Shown: piece after piece, positions 41,523-51,329 of the stretch
How positions within the stretch are numbered: position 1 is the first letter of the stretch
How the letters are laid out: each line of letters starts with the position of its first letter
NCBI RefSeq assembly: GCF_902499115.1
Contig: NZ_CABVPN010000013.1
Location: forward strand, 124,001-188,000
Source: Burkholderia diffusa
Lineage (GTDB): Bacteria; Pseudomonadota; Gammaproteobacteria; Burkholderiales; Burkholderiaceae
DNA: 64,000 bases
Reading direction: 5' to 3'
Position numbers and translations under genes: made by a program
The notes under the pieces: model-generated
Told to the model about the DNA's origin: nothing
Databases searched by the model: none
What the model saw: only the letters and a program-made list of their open reading frames with translations

Positions 41523-43096
41523 CGACCCGCATCTACGTTCCGCGCGATTCGTCCGCGCTGGCGCTCGGCGCCGACGCGCTCGCCGCCGCGATCGTTGCGG
41601 AAGCCGAGCGGCGCGGCGTCGCGATCGAACTGATCCGCAACGGCTCGCGTGGGCTGCTGTGGCTCGAGCCGCTCGTCGAGGTCGGCACGGCCGCCGGTCG
41701 CGTCGGCTACGCGAACCTGTCAGCCGCAGACGTGCCCGCCCTGTTCGACGCGAACTGGCTCGACGGCGGCGCGCATCCGAGCGGCGTCGGCGTAGTCGAC
41801 GCCCTGCCCTATCTCGCGCGCCAGCAGCGCCTCACGTTCGCGCGCATCGGCCTGACCGATCCACTGTCGATCGACGATTACTTGAAGCACGACGGCCTCG
41901 CCGGCCTGAAGAACGCGCTCGCGCTCGACGGCGGCGCCGCGTGCGAATTGCTGATCGAATCGGGGCTGCGCGGCCGCGGCGGCGCAGCCTTCCCGGCCGG
42001 CATCAAGTGGCGCACCGTCCGGCAGGCCAGCGCGACGCAAAAATACATCGTCTGCAACGCGGACGAAGGCGATTCGGGCACGTTCTCCGATCGCCTGATC
42101 ATGGAAAGCGATCCGTACTGCCTGATCGAAGGGATGATCATCGCGGGCATCGCGACGGGCGCGACGCTCGGCTACATCTACGTGCGCAGTGAATACCCGC
42201 ACGCGATCGCGGCACTGGAAACCGCGATCGAGCGCGCCCGTGAAGCCGGCTGGCTCGGCGAACGCGTGCTCGGCTCCGCGCATGCGTTCGACCTGCACGT
42301 CGCGAAGGGTGCGGGCTCCTACGTGTGCGGCGAGGAAACGGCGCTGCTCGAATCGCTCGAAGGCAAGCGCGGCGTCATACGCGCGAAGCCGCCGCTGCCC
42401 GCGCTCGCCGGCCTGTTCGGCCAGCCGACCGTGATCAACAACGTGATCACGCTCGCGACCGCGCCGGTGATCTTCGCGCGCGGCGCCGCGTTCTATCGCG
42501 ACTACGGGATGGGTCGCTCGCGCGGCACGCTGCCGTTCCAGCTCGCGGGCAACATCCGCTACGGCGGGCTCGTGGAGCTCGCGTTCGGCGTCACGCTGCG
42601 CGAGCTGCTGTTCGACTACGGCGGCGGCACGGCAAGCGGCCGGCCCGCGCGCGCCGCCCAGGTCGGCGGCCCGCTCGGCACCTATCTGCCCGATCACCAG
42701 TGGGACGTGCCGCTCGACTACGAGGCGTACACGGCGATCGGCGCGGTCGTTGGCCACGGCGGCATCGTGCTGCACGACGACACGTCGAATCTCGCGGAGC
42801 TCGCCGAATACGCGATGAAGTTCTGCGCGATCGAATCGTGCGGCAAGTGCACGCCGTGCCGGATCGGATCGACGCGCGGCGTCGAGACGATCGCACGCAT
42901 TCGCAAGGGCGATAAGTCGGAGCGACAGGTCACGCTGCTGCGCGACCTGTGCGACACGATGCTCGCCGGCTCGCTGTGCGCGATGGGCGGGATGACGCCT
43001 TACCCGGTGCTGTCCGCGCTCGACCATTTCCCCGAAGATTTCGGGCTCGCCGCCGGCAATCAAGCCGCGTCGGGTCCGGTCAAGGCTGCGGCCTGA
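41519..43096 (+). CDS. fdsB: NAD-dependent formate dehydrogenase, beta subunit
   Basis: FdsB carries FMN, a 4Fe-4S cluster and the NAD site, and corresponds to NuoF fused to a thioredoxin-like N-terminal domain. The 525-residue protein has the NAD motif GRGGAAFPAGIKWR (near 150), the FMN region GAGSYVCGEETALLESLEG (near 263) and the cluster motif ESCGKCTPCRIG (near 440). Its ATG overlaps the fdsG stop by four bases (ATGA), so translation is coupled. Electrons from FdsA reach NAD+ here. Confidence 0.97.
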   Translation: MTTRIYVPRDSSALALGADALAAAIVAEAERRGVAIELIRNGSRGLLWLEPLVEVGTAAGRVGYANLSAADVPALFDANWLDGGAHPSGVGVVDALPYLARQQRLTFARIGLTDPLSIDDYLKHDGLAGLKNALALDGGAACELLIESGLRGRGGAAFPAGIKWRTVRQASATQKYIVCNADEGDSGTFSDRLIMESDPYCLIEGMIIAGIATGATLGYIYVRSEYPHAIAALETAIERAREAGWLGERVLGSAHAFDLHVAKGAGSYVCGEETALLESLEGKRGVIRAKPPLPALAGLFGQPTVINNVITLATAPVIFARGAAFYRDYGMGRSRGTLPFQLAGNIRYGGLVELAFGVTLRELLFDYGGGTASGRPARAAQVGGPLGTYLPDHQWDVPLDYEAYTAIGAVVGHGGIVLHDDTSNLAELAEYAMKFCAIESCGKCTPCRIGSTRGVETIARIRKGDKSERQVTLLRDLCDTMLAGSLCAMGGMTPYPVLSALDHFPEDFGLAAGNQAASGPVKAAA

Positions 43097-43113
43097 CCCA
43101 GAAGGAGCCCTGA

Positions 43114-46065
43114 ATGTCCCTCGACACGAACAACGTCCGCCAAGGCGGCTGCGGCTCGGGCCAATGCGCGTGCAAGAGCGCCGCCCAGGCGCGCGTGCGC
43201 GATCCGTTCGACGAAACCGACTACGGCACGCCGCAACGGCATGCCGATACCGACGTCACGCTCGAAATCGACGGCCAGCCGGTGACGGTGCCGGCCGGCA
43301 CGTCGGTGATGCGCGCCGCGATCGAAGCCGGCGTCAACGTGCCCAAGCTTTGCGCGACCGATTCGCTCGAACCGTTCGGATCGTGCCGCCTGTGCCTGGT
43401 CGAAATCGAGGGCCGGCGCGGCTATCCGGCATCGTGCACGACGCCCGCCGAAGCCGGGATGAAGGTGCGCACGCAGTCGGACCGGCTGCAGTCGCTGCGC
43501 CGCAACGTGATGGAGCTGTACATCTCCGACCACCCGCTCGACTGCCTCACCTGCCCCGCCAACGGCAACTGCGAGCTGCAGGACATGGCCGGCGTGGTCG
43601 GGCTGCGCGAAGTGCGCTACGGTTTCGACGGCGCGAATCACCTGCGCGAGCAGAAGGACGAATCGAATCCGTATTTCACGTACGATCCGTCGAAGTGCAT
43701 CGTCTGCAACCGCTGCGTGCGCGCATGCGAGGAAACGCAAGGCACGTTCGCGCTGACGATCGCCGCGCGCGGTTTCGAATCGCGCGTCGCCGCCGGCGAA
43801 AGCGAATCGTTCATGGAATCGGAATGCGTATCGTGCGGCGCCTGCGTCGCCGCGTGCCCGACCGCCACGCTGCAGGAGAAGTCCGTCGTGCAGCTCGGCC
43901 AGGCCGAGCACTCGGTCGTCACGACCTGCGCGTACTGCGGCGTCGGCTGCTCGTTCAAGGCCGAGATGAAGGGCACGCAGGTCGTGCGCATGACGCCGCA
44001 CAAGAACGGCCTCGCGAACGAAGGTCATGCGTGCGTGAAGGGCCGCTTCGCGTGGGGCTACGCAACGCACAAGGACCGCATCACGAGACCGATGATCCGC
44101 GAGAAGATCACCGACCCGTGGCGCGAAGTCAGCTGGGAAGAAGCGCTCACGTACGCGGCGACGCAATTCCGCAAGCTGCAGCAGAAATACGGCCGCGATT
44201 CGATCGGCGGCATCACGTCGTCGCGCTGCACGAACGAGGAAACCTACCTCGTGCAGAAGCTCGTACGCGCCGCGTTCGGCAACAACAACGTCGATACCTG
44301 CGCACGCGTGTGCCACTCGCCGACCGGCTATGGCCTGAAGGCGACGCTCGGCGAATCGGCCGGTACGCAGACCTTCGCGTCGATCGGCCAGGCCGACGTG
44401 ATCGTCGTGATGGGCGCGAACCCGACCGACGGCCACCCTGTGTTCGGCTCGCGCATGAAGCGACGCATCCGCGAAGGCGCGAAGCTGATCGTGATCGACC
44501 CGCGCCGCATCGACGTGGTCGACGGCCCGCACGTGAAGGCCACGCACCACCTGCAGCTGCGCCCCGGCACCAACGTCGCGATGGTCAACGCGCTCGCGCA
44601 CGTGATCGTCACCGAAGGGCTCGTCGCCGAGGCATTCGTCGCCGAACGCTGCGACACGCGCGCGTTCGAGCAATGGCGCGACTTCGTGTCGCGCGCCGAC
44701 AACTCGCCCGAGGCCACCGCGGACGTGACGGGCGTGCCGGCCGAACTGGTGCGCGAGGCCGCACGCCTCTATGCAACCGGCGGCAACGCCGCGATCTACT
44801 ACGGCCTCGGCGTGACCGAACACGCGCAAGGCTCGACGACGGTGATGGGCATCGCGAACCTCGCGATGGCGACTGGCAACATCGGTCGCGAAGGCGTCGG
44901 CGTCAATCCGCTGCGCGGCCAGAACAACGTGCAAGGCTCGTGCGACATGGGTTCGTTCCCGCACGAGCTGCCCGGCTACCGGCACATCAGCGACGCAATC
45001 GTGCGCAGCCAGTTCGAGGAAGCATGGTCGGCCACGCTGCAACCGGAACCGGGGCTGCGCATCCCGAACATGTTCGACGCGGCGCTCGACGGCAGCTTCA
45101 AGGGGCTTTACTGCCAGGGCGAGGACATCGTCCAGTCGGACCCGAACACGCAGCACGTCGCGGCCGCGCTGTCGTCGATGGAATGCATCGTCGTGCAGGA
45201 CATCTTCCTGAACGAAACCGCGAAATACGCGCACGTGCTGCTGCCGGGTTCGACGTTCCTCGAGAAGGACGGCACGTTTACGAACGCGGAGCGCCGCATC
45301 TCTCGCGTACGCAAGGTGATGCCGCCGCTCGCGGGTTACGCCGACTGGGAAGTGACGCTGCTGCTGTCGCAGGCGCTCGGCTACGACATGCACTACACGC
45401 ATCCGTCGGAAATCATGGACGAGATCGCGCGGCTCACGCCGACCTTCTCGGGCGTGTCGTACAAGAAGCTCGACGCGCTCGGCAGCATCCAGTGGCCGTG
45501 CAACGAAGATGCACCGGACGGCACGCCGACGATGCATATCGACGCGTTTGTGCGCGGCAAAGGCCGGTTCGTGATTACGCAGTTCATTCCGACGCCGGAA
45601 AAGGTCACGCAGCGCTATCCGCTGATCCTGACCACGGGCCGCATCCTGTCGCAATACAACGTCGGCGCGCAGACGCGCCGGACCGAGAACGTCCGGTGGC
45701 ACGAAGAGGATCGCCTCGAGATTCATCCGCACGATGCGGAGGATCGCGGGATCCGGACAGGCGACTGGGTCGGCATCGAATCGCGGGCCGGCCAGACGGT
45801 ACTGCGCGCGCTCGTATCCGACCGCATGCAGCCGGGTGTCGTGTACACGACGTTCCACTTCCCCGAGTCGGGCGCGAACGTGATCACGACGGACAGCTCC
45901 GACTGGGCCACGAACTGCCCGGAATACAAGGTCACGGCCGTGCAGGTCATGCCGGTTGCGCAGCCGTCGGACTGGCAGCGCGCGTATGCACGTTTCAACT
46001 CGGAGCAGCTCGATCTGCTCGAGCGCCGCGCCGCCACGCCGGCTGCCGCGACGACGGGCAAGTGA
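43114..46065 (+). CDS. fdsA: NAD-dependent formate dehydrogenase, alpha (catalytic) subunit
   Basis: FdsA oxidises formate to CO2 at a molybdenum bis-MGD centre. The 983-residue protein has an N-terminal NuoG-like region with a 2Fe-2S ferredoxin domain (GSCRLCLVEIEG), a His-Cys3 cluster segment and two 4Fe-4S clusters (CIVCNRCVRACEE and CVSCGACVAACPT). The Mo domain begins with CAYCGVGCSF. The catalytic Cys lies in CARVCHSPTGYGL (near 396), not selenocysteine. The molybdopterin-dinucleotide C-terminal domain covers about 850-960. Length matches the family. Confidence 0.97.
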   Translation: MSLDTNNVRQGGCGSGQCACKSAAQARVRDPFDETDYGTPQRHADTDVTLEIDGQPVTVPAGTSVMRAAIEAGVNVPKLCATDSLEPFGSCRLCLVEIEGRRGYPASCTTPAEAGMKVRTQSDRLQSLRRNVMELYISDHPLDCLTCPANGNCELQDMAGVVGLREVRYGFDGANHLREQKDESNPYFTYDPSKCIVCNRCVRACEETQGTFALTIAARGFESRVAAGESESFMESECVSCGACVAACPTATLQEKSVVQLGQAEHSVVTTCAYCGVGCSFKAEMKGTQVVRMTPHKNGLANEGHACVKGRFAWGYATHKDRITRPMIREKITDPWREVSWEEALTYAATQFRKLQQKYGRDSIGGITSSRCTNEETYLVQKLVRAAFGNNNVDTCARVCHSPTGYGLKATLGESAGTQTFASIGQADVIVVMGANPTDGHPVFGSRMKRRIREGAKLIVIDPRRIDVVDGPHVKATHHLQLRPGTNVAMVNALAHVIVTEGLVAEAFVAERCDTRAFEQWRDFVSRADNSPEATADVTGVPAELVREAARLYATGGNAAIYYGLGVTEHAQGSTTVMGIANLAMATGNIGREGVGVNPLRGQNNVQGSCDMGSFPHELPGYRHISDAIVRSQFEEAWSATLQPEPGLRIPNMFDAALDGSFKGLYCQGEDIVQSDPNTQHVAAALSSMECIVVQDIFLNETAKYAHVLLPGSTFLEKDGTFTNAERRISRVRKVMPPLAGYADWEVTLLLSQALGYDMHYTHPSEIMDEIARLTPTFSGVSYKKLDALGSIQWPCNEDAPDGTPTMHIDAFVRGKGRFVITQFIPTPEKVTQRYPLILTTGRILSQYNVGAQTRRTENVRWHEEDRLEIHPHDAEDRGIRTGDWVGIESRAGQTVLRALVSDRMQPGVVYTTFHFPESGANVITTDSSDWATNCPEYKVTAVQVMPVAQPSDWQRAYARFNSEQLDLLERRAATPAAATTGK

Positions 46066-46072
46066 GGACGCG

Positions 46073-46324
46073 ATGGACAACGGACACCTGATCGACATGG
46101 CCAACCAGATCGGCGCGTTCTTCGAATCGATGCCCGATCGCGAAGAAGCGCTGGCCGGAATCGCAGACCACATCCGGCGCTTCTGGGAACCGCGGATGCG
46201 GCGCGCGCTACTCGCCGCGCTCGACGATCCGTCGAGCGAAGCCGCGCAACGCGCCGCACCGATCGTGCGCGACGCGATCGCCGCGCACCGTGCATCGCTC
46301 GTGCCGGCCGCGGCCACCGCCTGA
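46073..46324 (+). CDS. fdsD: Formate dehydrogenase, delta subunit
   Basis: The 83-residue FdsD is a small accessory subunit of the NAD-linked formate dehydrogenase (LIDMANQIGAFFESMPDREE and HIRRFWEPRMRRAL are family marks). It starts 7 nt after fdsA. In Cupriavidus necator the order is fdsGBACD; here fdsC, the FdhD-like sulfurtransferase, is absent between fdsA and fdsD and must come from elsewhere if the enzyme is active. Confidence 0.92.
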   Translation: MDNGHLIDMANQIGAFFESMPDREEALAGIADHIRRFWEPRMRRALLAALDDPSSEAAQRAAPIVRDAIAAHRASLVPAAATA

Positions 46325-46332
46325 GCGCCGCG

Positions 46333-47991
46333 CTACGTGGGCACCGGCATGCCCGCGAACCAGCTTTCGCAATGGCGCAGCAGCGCGTTCGCGTCGGTGG
46401 CGGTACGGCCGCGCACCGCGATGTAGCCATCGGGACGCAGCAGGTAGAACGACGGCCTCGAACGGCCGTATACCTGCGCGAGCCCATCGTCGCCGTCGCT
46501 TTCGGCATCGGCGACGCGCCACGTTCGCACGGCACCTGGCATGATCCGCTCCAGCCCCTGCGCAAGCGCCTGCGCGTCCGCGGGCATCGGCGGCACGTCG
46601 CCCGTGTCGCCCGTGTCGGCACTTGCCGGCTCCTCGAGCAGCAGCAGCGTAAAGCTCGCCGGGTCATGCAGGTCGTATAGTCTCGCGGTCCCGGGCGCCC
46701 GGCCGAGCGGCCCGTCGACGACGTGCACGAGCGCGTCGGGCGCACGCTCGCCCGCGCGCGGCCCGCCATCGAGCACGCGTTCGAGCGTGAGCGGGCTTTT
46801 CCGGTATTGCACGCCGAGCTCGCTGACAGTGCGGCGCACCGCGTCGCGCACCGGCCCGAACGACGCCAGCAGCGGCACGACATGATCGCGCAGCAGCTTC
46901 ATCGCGCCGTGGTCGGCTTCGACGATCTGCGTGATGAAGCCGGTCTGCCGCAATACATCACGCTCGATCGGATGGCGCTCCGCGTGATACGTGTCGAGCA
47001 GCCGCTCCGGCGTGCCTGCGCCGAGCACGCGCGCGAGCTTCCAGCCGAGATTGAACGCTTCCTGGATACCCGTGTTCATGCCCTGCGCGCCCGCCGGGCT
47101 GTGAACGTGCGCGGCGTCGCCCGCGAAGAACACGCGCCCGTGACGCAGCCGGTCGACCATCCGGCTATGCAGGCGGAAATACGCCGACCACGCGAGATCG
47201 CTCGGCGCGATCGACGCGCCGACGCGAGCGCGCACGATCGCCTCGCATTCGTCGAGCGTCGGCGTGGCCGGCGCATCGGGCGATGCGTCGCCGCCGGGCG
47301 GCCGGTCGGCGACGAGCCGGTAGCGGCCGCCGCCCATCGGAAACAGCCCCGCGATGCCGTCAGGCGTCGTGAACAGATGGATCTCCTCGTCCGGCCAGTC
47401 GGGTATCGCCGCGAAATCGGCGAGCAGGAAGGTCTGCTCGAACGCATGCCCGGCGAAGCCCAGGCCGAGCAAATGGCGCACCGTGCTGTGCGCGCCGTCG
47501 GCGGCGATCAGGTAGGACGGTGCGAACGCCTCTTCACGACCGTCGGCGCCGCGGATCGTCACGTCGAGCGACGTACCGCCCGCGTCGCACGCGGTCAACG
47601 TGACGCCGCGTTCGACCGTCACACCGAACCCGGCCAGGTGCTCGGCGAGCAGCCGTTCGGTGATGCTCTGGTCGAGAAACAGCAAATACGGATAGCGCGT
47701 TTGCAGCGGATCGAAATCGAGCCGCGCGATCACGCGGCCGTCCGCGTGCAGTACGGCCGCATGCGCACGATGGCCCAACGCGAGAAATGGTTCGACCGCA
47801 CGATGCTGCTCCAGCAGTTCGAGCGTGCGCGCCTGGATGCCGATCGCGCGCGAATACGGTGCGGGCGCGGCGAGCCGGTCGATGATGCGCACCGGCACGC
47901 GGGCACGCACGAGCGCCATCGCGGCGGCAAGGCCAGTCGGGCCCGCGCCGACGATCAGCACAGGCGGGATATCGAGCGGTGTGTCAGCCAT
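46333..47991 (-). CDS. FAD-dependent monooxygenase (PcpB/phenol hydroxylase-like)
   Basis: The 552-residue class A flavin monooxygenase hydroxylates an aromatic substrate with NAD(P)H and O2. It has the GXGXXG FAD motif VLIVGAGPTGLAAAMALVRA (near 11-30), the DG motif SYLIAADGAHSTVRHLLGL and the GD motif FFAGDAAHVHSPAGAQGMNT (near 293). A C-terminal thioredoxin-like domain ends in GRSRPSFYLLRPDGYIAVRG. This build is shared by pentachlorophenol 4-monooxygenase-like and many polyketide-tailoring enzymes; the substrate is unknown and no aromatic pathway gene is adjacent. Convergent with fdsD; 8 nt separate the stops. Confidence 0.85.
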   Translation of the reverse strand: MADTPLDIPPVLIVGAGPTGLAAAMALVRARVPVRIIDRLAAPAPYSRAIGIQARTLELLEQHRAVEPFLALGHRAHAAVLHADGRVIARLDFDPLQTRYPYLLFLDQSITERLLAEHLAGFGVTVERGVTLTACDAGGTSLDVTIRGADGREEAFAPSYLIAADGAHSTVRHLLGLGFAGHAFEQTFLLADFAAIPDWPDEEIHLFTTPDGIAGLFPMGGGRYRLVADRPPGGDASPDAPATPTLDECEAIVRARVGASIAPSDLAWSAYFRLHSRMVDRLRHGRVFFAGDAAHVHSPAGAQGMNTGIQEAFNLGWKLARVLGAGTPERLLDTYHAERHPIERDVLRQTGFITQIVEADHGAMKLLRDHVVPLLASFGPVRDAVRRTVSELGVQYRKSPLTLERVLDGGPRAGERAPDALVHVVDGPLGRAPGTARLYDLHDPASFTLLLLEEPASADTGDTGDVPPMPADAQALAQGLERIMPGAVRTWRVADAESDGDDGLAQVYGRSRPSFYLLRPDGYIAVRGRTATDANALLRHCESWFAGMPVPT

Positions 47992-48121
47992 GAGAACCTC
48001 GATGACACGCGATTGTGCAAGTCTACGCCGCTCCGCGTGACGGGGCCATATGCCAATCGGCCGATCTGGGGTACCCCCGCGCAGTGTGGGAAAATACGCG
48101 CTTTCCGTCAGTTTTCGCGTC

Positions 48122-49960
48122 ATGGAATCCGCATTCGACCGAGCGTATGCCGCGCACCGCGCGGGCCACCTCGCCGAGGCCGAGCACGGCTATCGCACCG
48201 CACTCGCCACCAATCCCGCCGACGCCGACGCACTGCATCTGTTCGGCGTGCTGCGGCATCAGCAGGGCCAGCATGCCGAGGCGGCCGATCTCGTCGGGCG
48301 TGCGGTCGAGCTGCGCCCGAACGATGCCGCGCTGCAGCTCAATCTCGGCAACGCGCTGAAGGCGCTCGGCCGACTCGACGAAGCGATCGACCGCTTTCGC
48401 AACGCGCTGACGCTCGCGCCCGAATTTCCGCTCGCGCACTACAACCTCGGCAACGCGTATGCGGCGCTGCAGCGCCACGAGGATGCCGTCGATGCGTTCG
48501 GCCGCGCACTTCGGCTCACGCCCGACGACGCATCGATCCACAACAACCTCGGCAACGCGCTGAATGCCCTCGGCCGTCACGACGACGCGCTTGCCGCATT
48601 CCATCGCGCCCTCGAGCTGCGGCCCGGGCATGCCGGTGCGCACAACAATCTCGCGATGGCCCTGAACGCGATGGGCCGGGCCGACGACGCGATCGCGCAC
48701 TTCCAGGCAGCGATCGCCGCGCAGCCGCGCTTCGTCGCCGCGCATTTCAATCTCGGCAACACGCTCGAGGCGGTCGGCCGTCACGGCGAAGCTGCCGCCG
48801 CATTCGAAGCCGCGCTCGCGCTGCGCCCGCCGTTCCCACTCGCCCTTTTCGGGCTCGCGAACGCGCTGTGCGCGCAGGCACGCCAGCGCGAAGCGCTGCC
48901 CTACTACGAACGGGCGGTCGGCCTCGATCCGTCGTTCAGTCTCGCGTGGCTGAACCTCGGCAACGCACATCACGCACTCGGCGCGCACGAGATGGCGCTG
49001 CGCGCGTTCGACCAGGCGCTGCGCGTCGCTCCCGACCTCAAACTCGCGCACCTGCATCGCGCCGTCACGCTGCTTACGCTGGGCGACTTCACCCGCGGCC
49101 TGCCCGCATACGAAGCGCGTCACGACACGCCGGGCGCAACGCCGCTCGGCACGCTGCCGCGCTGGCAAGGCGAGCCGATTGCGTCGCGCACGCTGCTGAT
49201 CCGCGCGGAACAGGGCTTCGGCGACACGCTGCAGTTCGTCCGCTTCGTGCCGCTCGCGCGCGCCCGCTGCGCGCGCGTCGTGCTCGAAGTGCAGCCGGAA
49301 CTCGTCGCGCTGCTCACGCCGGCCGCGGCACGCTGGCGCGTGACGCTCGTCGCACAGGGCGCCGCGAAGCCGCCGGCGGCGGACGTCGCGTGCACGCTGA
49401 TGAGCCTGCCGTTCCTGCTCGGCCTGCAGCCAGCCGACATCGTCGCGGGCAAGCGTTACCTCGACGCGCCGGACAGCGCGCGCCGGCGCTTTCGCGGCTC
49501 GCTCGGCGGCCAGTCGAAGCGCAAGTTCGGTCTCGCGTGGTCAGGGCGCCGGCAAGCGCAGGAAAATCGCTCGATGCCGTTCGACGCACTCGCGCCGCTG
49601 CTCGCACTGCAGGACATCGACTGGGTCGTGCTGCAGCCGGCGCTCGACGAAGACGAACGGGCGCGCGTCGACGCGCATCCGCGCGTGCATCGCCTCGATG
49701 GGCGGCTGAACGACTTCGCCGATACGGCCGCGCTGATCGAACGACTCGACGGCGTCGTCACGATCGATACGGCGGTCGCGCACCTCGCGGGCGCACTCGG
49801 CAAGCCGCTGTGGATCATGCTGCCGTTCGCACCCGACTGGCGCTGGTTCACCGGCGACGACTGCCCCTGGTATCCGCACGCGAAGCTCGCCCGCCAGTCC
49901 GCACCGGGGCAATGGCTCGACGTGGCGGCGGCAGTCGCCGACGCGCTGCGCGACGCCTGA
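48122..49960 (+). CDS. TPR protein with glycosyltransferase-like C-terminal domain
   Basis: The 612-residue protein is about two-thirds TPR repeats (residues 1-330; pattern LGNALxALGRxDEAIxxFxxAL in about nine copies). The C-terminal domain (about 345-610) resembles the GT-B/heptosyltransferase family-9-like domain found after TPRs in many Burkholderia proteins. Supporting motifs are LLIRAEQGFGDTLQFVRFVP, FGLAWSGRRQAQENR and VVTIDTAVAHLAGALGKPLW. It may act as a TPR-guided glycosyltransferase; the acceptor is unknown. The start at 48122 is the first Met with TPR sequence. It overlaps no real gene and ends in a bidirectional terminator. Confidence 0.82.
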   Translation: MESAFDRAYAAHRAGHLAEAEHGYRTALATNPADADALHLFGVLRHQQGQHAEAADLVGRAVELRPNDAALQLNLGNALKALGRLDEAIDRFRNALTLAPEFPLAHYNLGNAYAALQRHEDAVDAFGRALRLTPDDASIHNNLGNALNALGRHDDALAAFHRALELRPGHAGAHNNLAMALNAMGRADDAIAHFQAAIAAQPRFVAAHFNLGNTLEAVGRHGEAAAAFEAALALRPPFPLALFGLANALCAQARQREALPYYERAVGLDPSFSLAWLNLGNAHHALGAHEMALRAFDQALRVAPDLKLAHLHRAVTLLTLGDFTRGLPAYEARHDTPGATPLGTLPRWQGEPIASRTLLIRAEQGFGDTLQFVRFVPLARARCARVVLEVQPELVALLTPAAARWRVTLVAQGAAKPPAADVACTLMSLPFLLGLQPADIVAGKRYLDAPDSARRRFRGSLGGQSKRKFGLAWSGRRQAQENRSMPFDALAPLLALQDIDWVVLQPALDEDERARVDAHPRVHRLDGRLNDFADTAALIERLDGVVTIDTAVAHLAGALGKPLWIMLPFAPDWRWFTGDDCPWYPHAKLARQSAPGQWLDVAAAVADALRDA

Positions 49961-49976
49961 GTGGCCGAACGCAGAC

Positions 49977-50005
49977 AAAAAAGGAGCGCGGCGCGCTCCT
50001 TTTTT
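49977..50005. terminator. Bidirectional terminator
   Basis: AAAAAGGAGCGC, a GGC loop and GCGCTCCTTTTT form a 12-bp stem with A/T tracts on both sides. It separates the convergent TPR gene and the MFS gene. Confidence 0.88.
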
Positions 50006-50033
50006 CGTTCGACGTGATGCGACGCAGGTGGTG

Positions 50034-51329
50034 TCAAGCCGCCTTGTACTGGTTGCGCGCCTCGGGCGTGCGATACAGCACGAGCGTCGCGATCAGCCCG
50101 CAAATCGCGGCGACGCTCAGCCACAGCCCCGGCGCCGCCTTGTTGCCGGTCTGGTGGATCAGCAACGTCGAGATCGCCGGCGTAAAACCGCCGATCGTCG
50201 TCGCGAGGCTGTACGCGAGCGAAAAGCCAGCCGTGCGCACGTCGGCCGGCATTACTTCGGTCAGCGCGACGACCATCGCGCCGTTGTACGAGCCGTACAG
50301 GAACGACAGCCACAGCTCGACCGCCAGCAGCCGCAGGAAGGACGGATCGGCCACGAGCCACAGCACGGCCGGGTAGGCCGACAGCAGCGTGAGCACCGTG
50401 AACGCGATCAGCACCGGGCGGCGGCCGATGCGATCCGACAGCGCGCCGGACAGCGGCAGCCAGACGAGATTGGACGGGCCGACGCAGACGGTCACGACGA
50501 GTGCGTCGAGCGACGACAGGTGCAGCACTTCCTTGCCGAACGTCGGCGTGTAGGCCGTGATCATGTAGAACGACACCGTCGTCATGATCACCATTCCCAT
50601 GCCGGCAATCACGACACCCCAGTTCTCGAGCATCGAACGCATGATCTCGCCCATCGTCGGACGATGACGCTTCGCAAGGAATTCGTCGGTCTCCTTCAGC
50701 GAACGACGGATCAGGAACAGGAACGGGACGATCAGACAGCCGATCAGAAACGGAATGCGCCAGCCCCACGCGGTCATGTCCTCGACTGGCAGCGCGCGGT
50801 TCAGCAGCACGCCGACGAACGCGGCGAACACGACCGCCACCTGCTGGCTGCCCGATTGCCACGACGTATAGAACCCCTTGTTGCCCTTCGTCGCGATCTC
50901 CGACAGGTAGACCGACACGCCGCCGAGCTCGACGCCCGCGGAAAAGCCCTGCAGCAACCGGCCGAGCAGCACGAGCACCGGCGCGAGCACGCCGATCGTC
51001 GCATAGCCGGGTATCGCGGCCACCGTGAGCGTGCCGAGTGCCATCAGTCCGAGCGTCAGGATCAGCCCCTTGCGGCGGCCGTGGTGGTCGATGTACGCGC
51101 CGAGCACGATCGCGCCGACCGGGCGCATCAGGAAGCCCGCGCCGAACACCGATAGCGACAGCATCAGCGACGCGAACGCGTTGCCGCTCGGAAAATAGGT
51201 TTTCGCGATGGCCGACGCGTAATACCCGTAGACCATGAAGTCGTACATTTCCAGGAAGTTGCCGCTGACGACCCGGAACACGGTACGAACCTTCGATTCC
51301 TGCGCGACGGCGTGTGTTGCTGTGGACAT
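50034..51329 (-). CDS. MFS transporter, MHS family (carboxylate:H+ symporter-like)
   Basis: The 431-residue protein has twelve predicted transmembrane segments. It carries the metabolite:H+ symporter signatures: VSGNFLEMYDFMVYGYYASA (near 21-40), FGAGFLMRPVGAIVLGAYID and DHHGRRKGLIL after helix 2, and LGRLLQGFSAGVELGG. These match citrate, tricarballylate and similar carboxylate transporters (CitA/TcuC-like). The substrate cannot be fixed by sequence. The start at 51329 follows GAGAGAA; upstream in-frame codons are not membrane-protein like. Confidence 0.88.
   Translation of the reverse strand: MSTATHAVAQESKVRTVFRVVSGNFLEMYDFMVYGYYASAIAKTYFPSGNAFASLMLSLSVFGAGFLMRPVGAIVLGAYIDHHGRRKGLILTLGLMALGTLTVAAIPGYATIGVLAPVLVLLGRLLQGFSAGVELGGVSVYLSEIATKGNKGFYTSWQSGSQQVAVVFAAFVGVLLNRALPVEDMTAWGWRIPFLIGCLIVPFLFLIRRSLKETDEFLAKRHRPTMGEIMRSMLENWGVVIAGMGMVIMTTVSFYMITAYTPTFGKEVLHLSSLDALVVTVCVGPSNLVWLPLSGALSDRIGRRPVLIAFTVLTLLSAYPAVLWLVADPSFLRLLAVELWLSFLYGSYNGAMVVALTEVMPADVRTAGFSLAYSLATTIGGFTPAISTLLIHQTGNKAAPGLWLSVAAICGLIATLVLYRTPEARNQYKAA

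Noticed and set aside
43060..46317. Very long open frame on the minus strand opposite fdsA
   Set aside because: It is an antisense shadow caused by high GC at third codon positions; its translation is Arg/Ala/His/Val-rich with no domain, while the plus frame is clearly FdsA.
46723..50376. Open frame of more than 1200 codons on the plus strand
   Set aside because: It runs antisense through the monooxygenase and then out of frame through the TPR gene. The composition is extremely Arg-rich and no motif is present.
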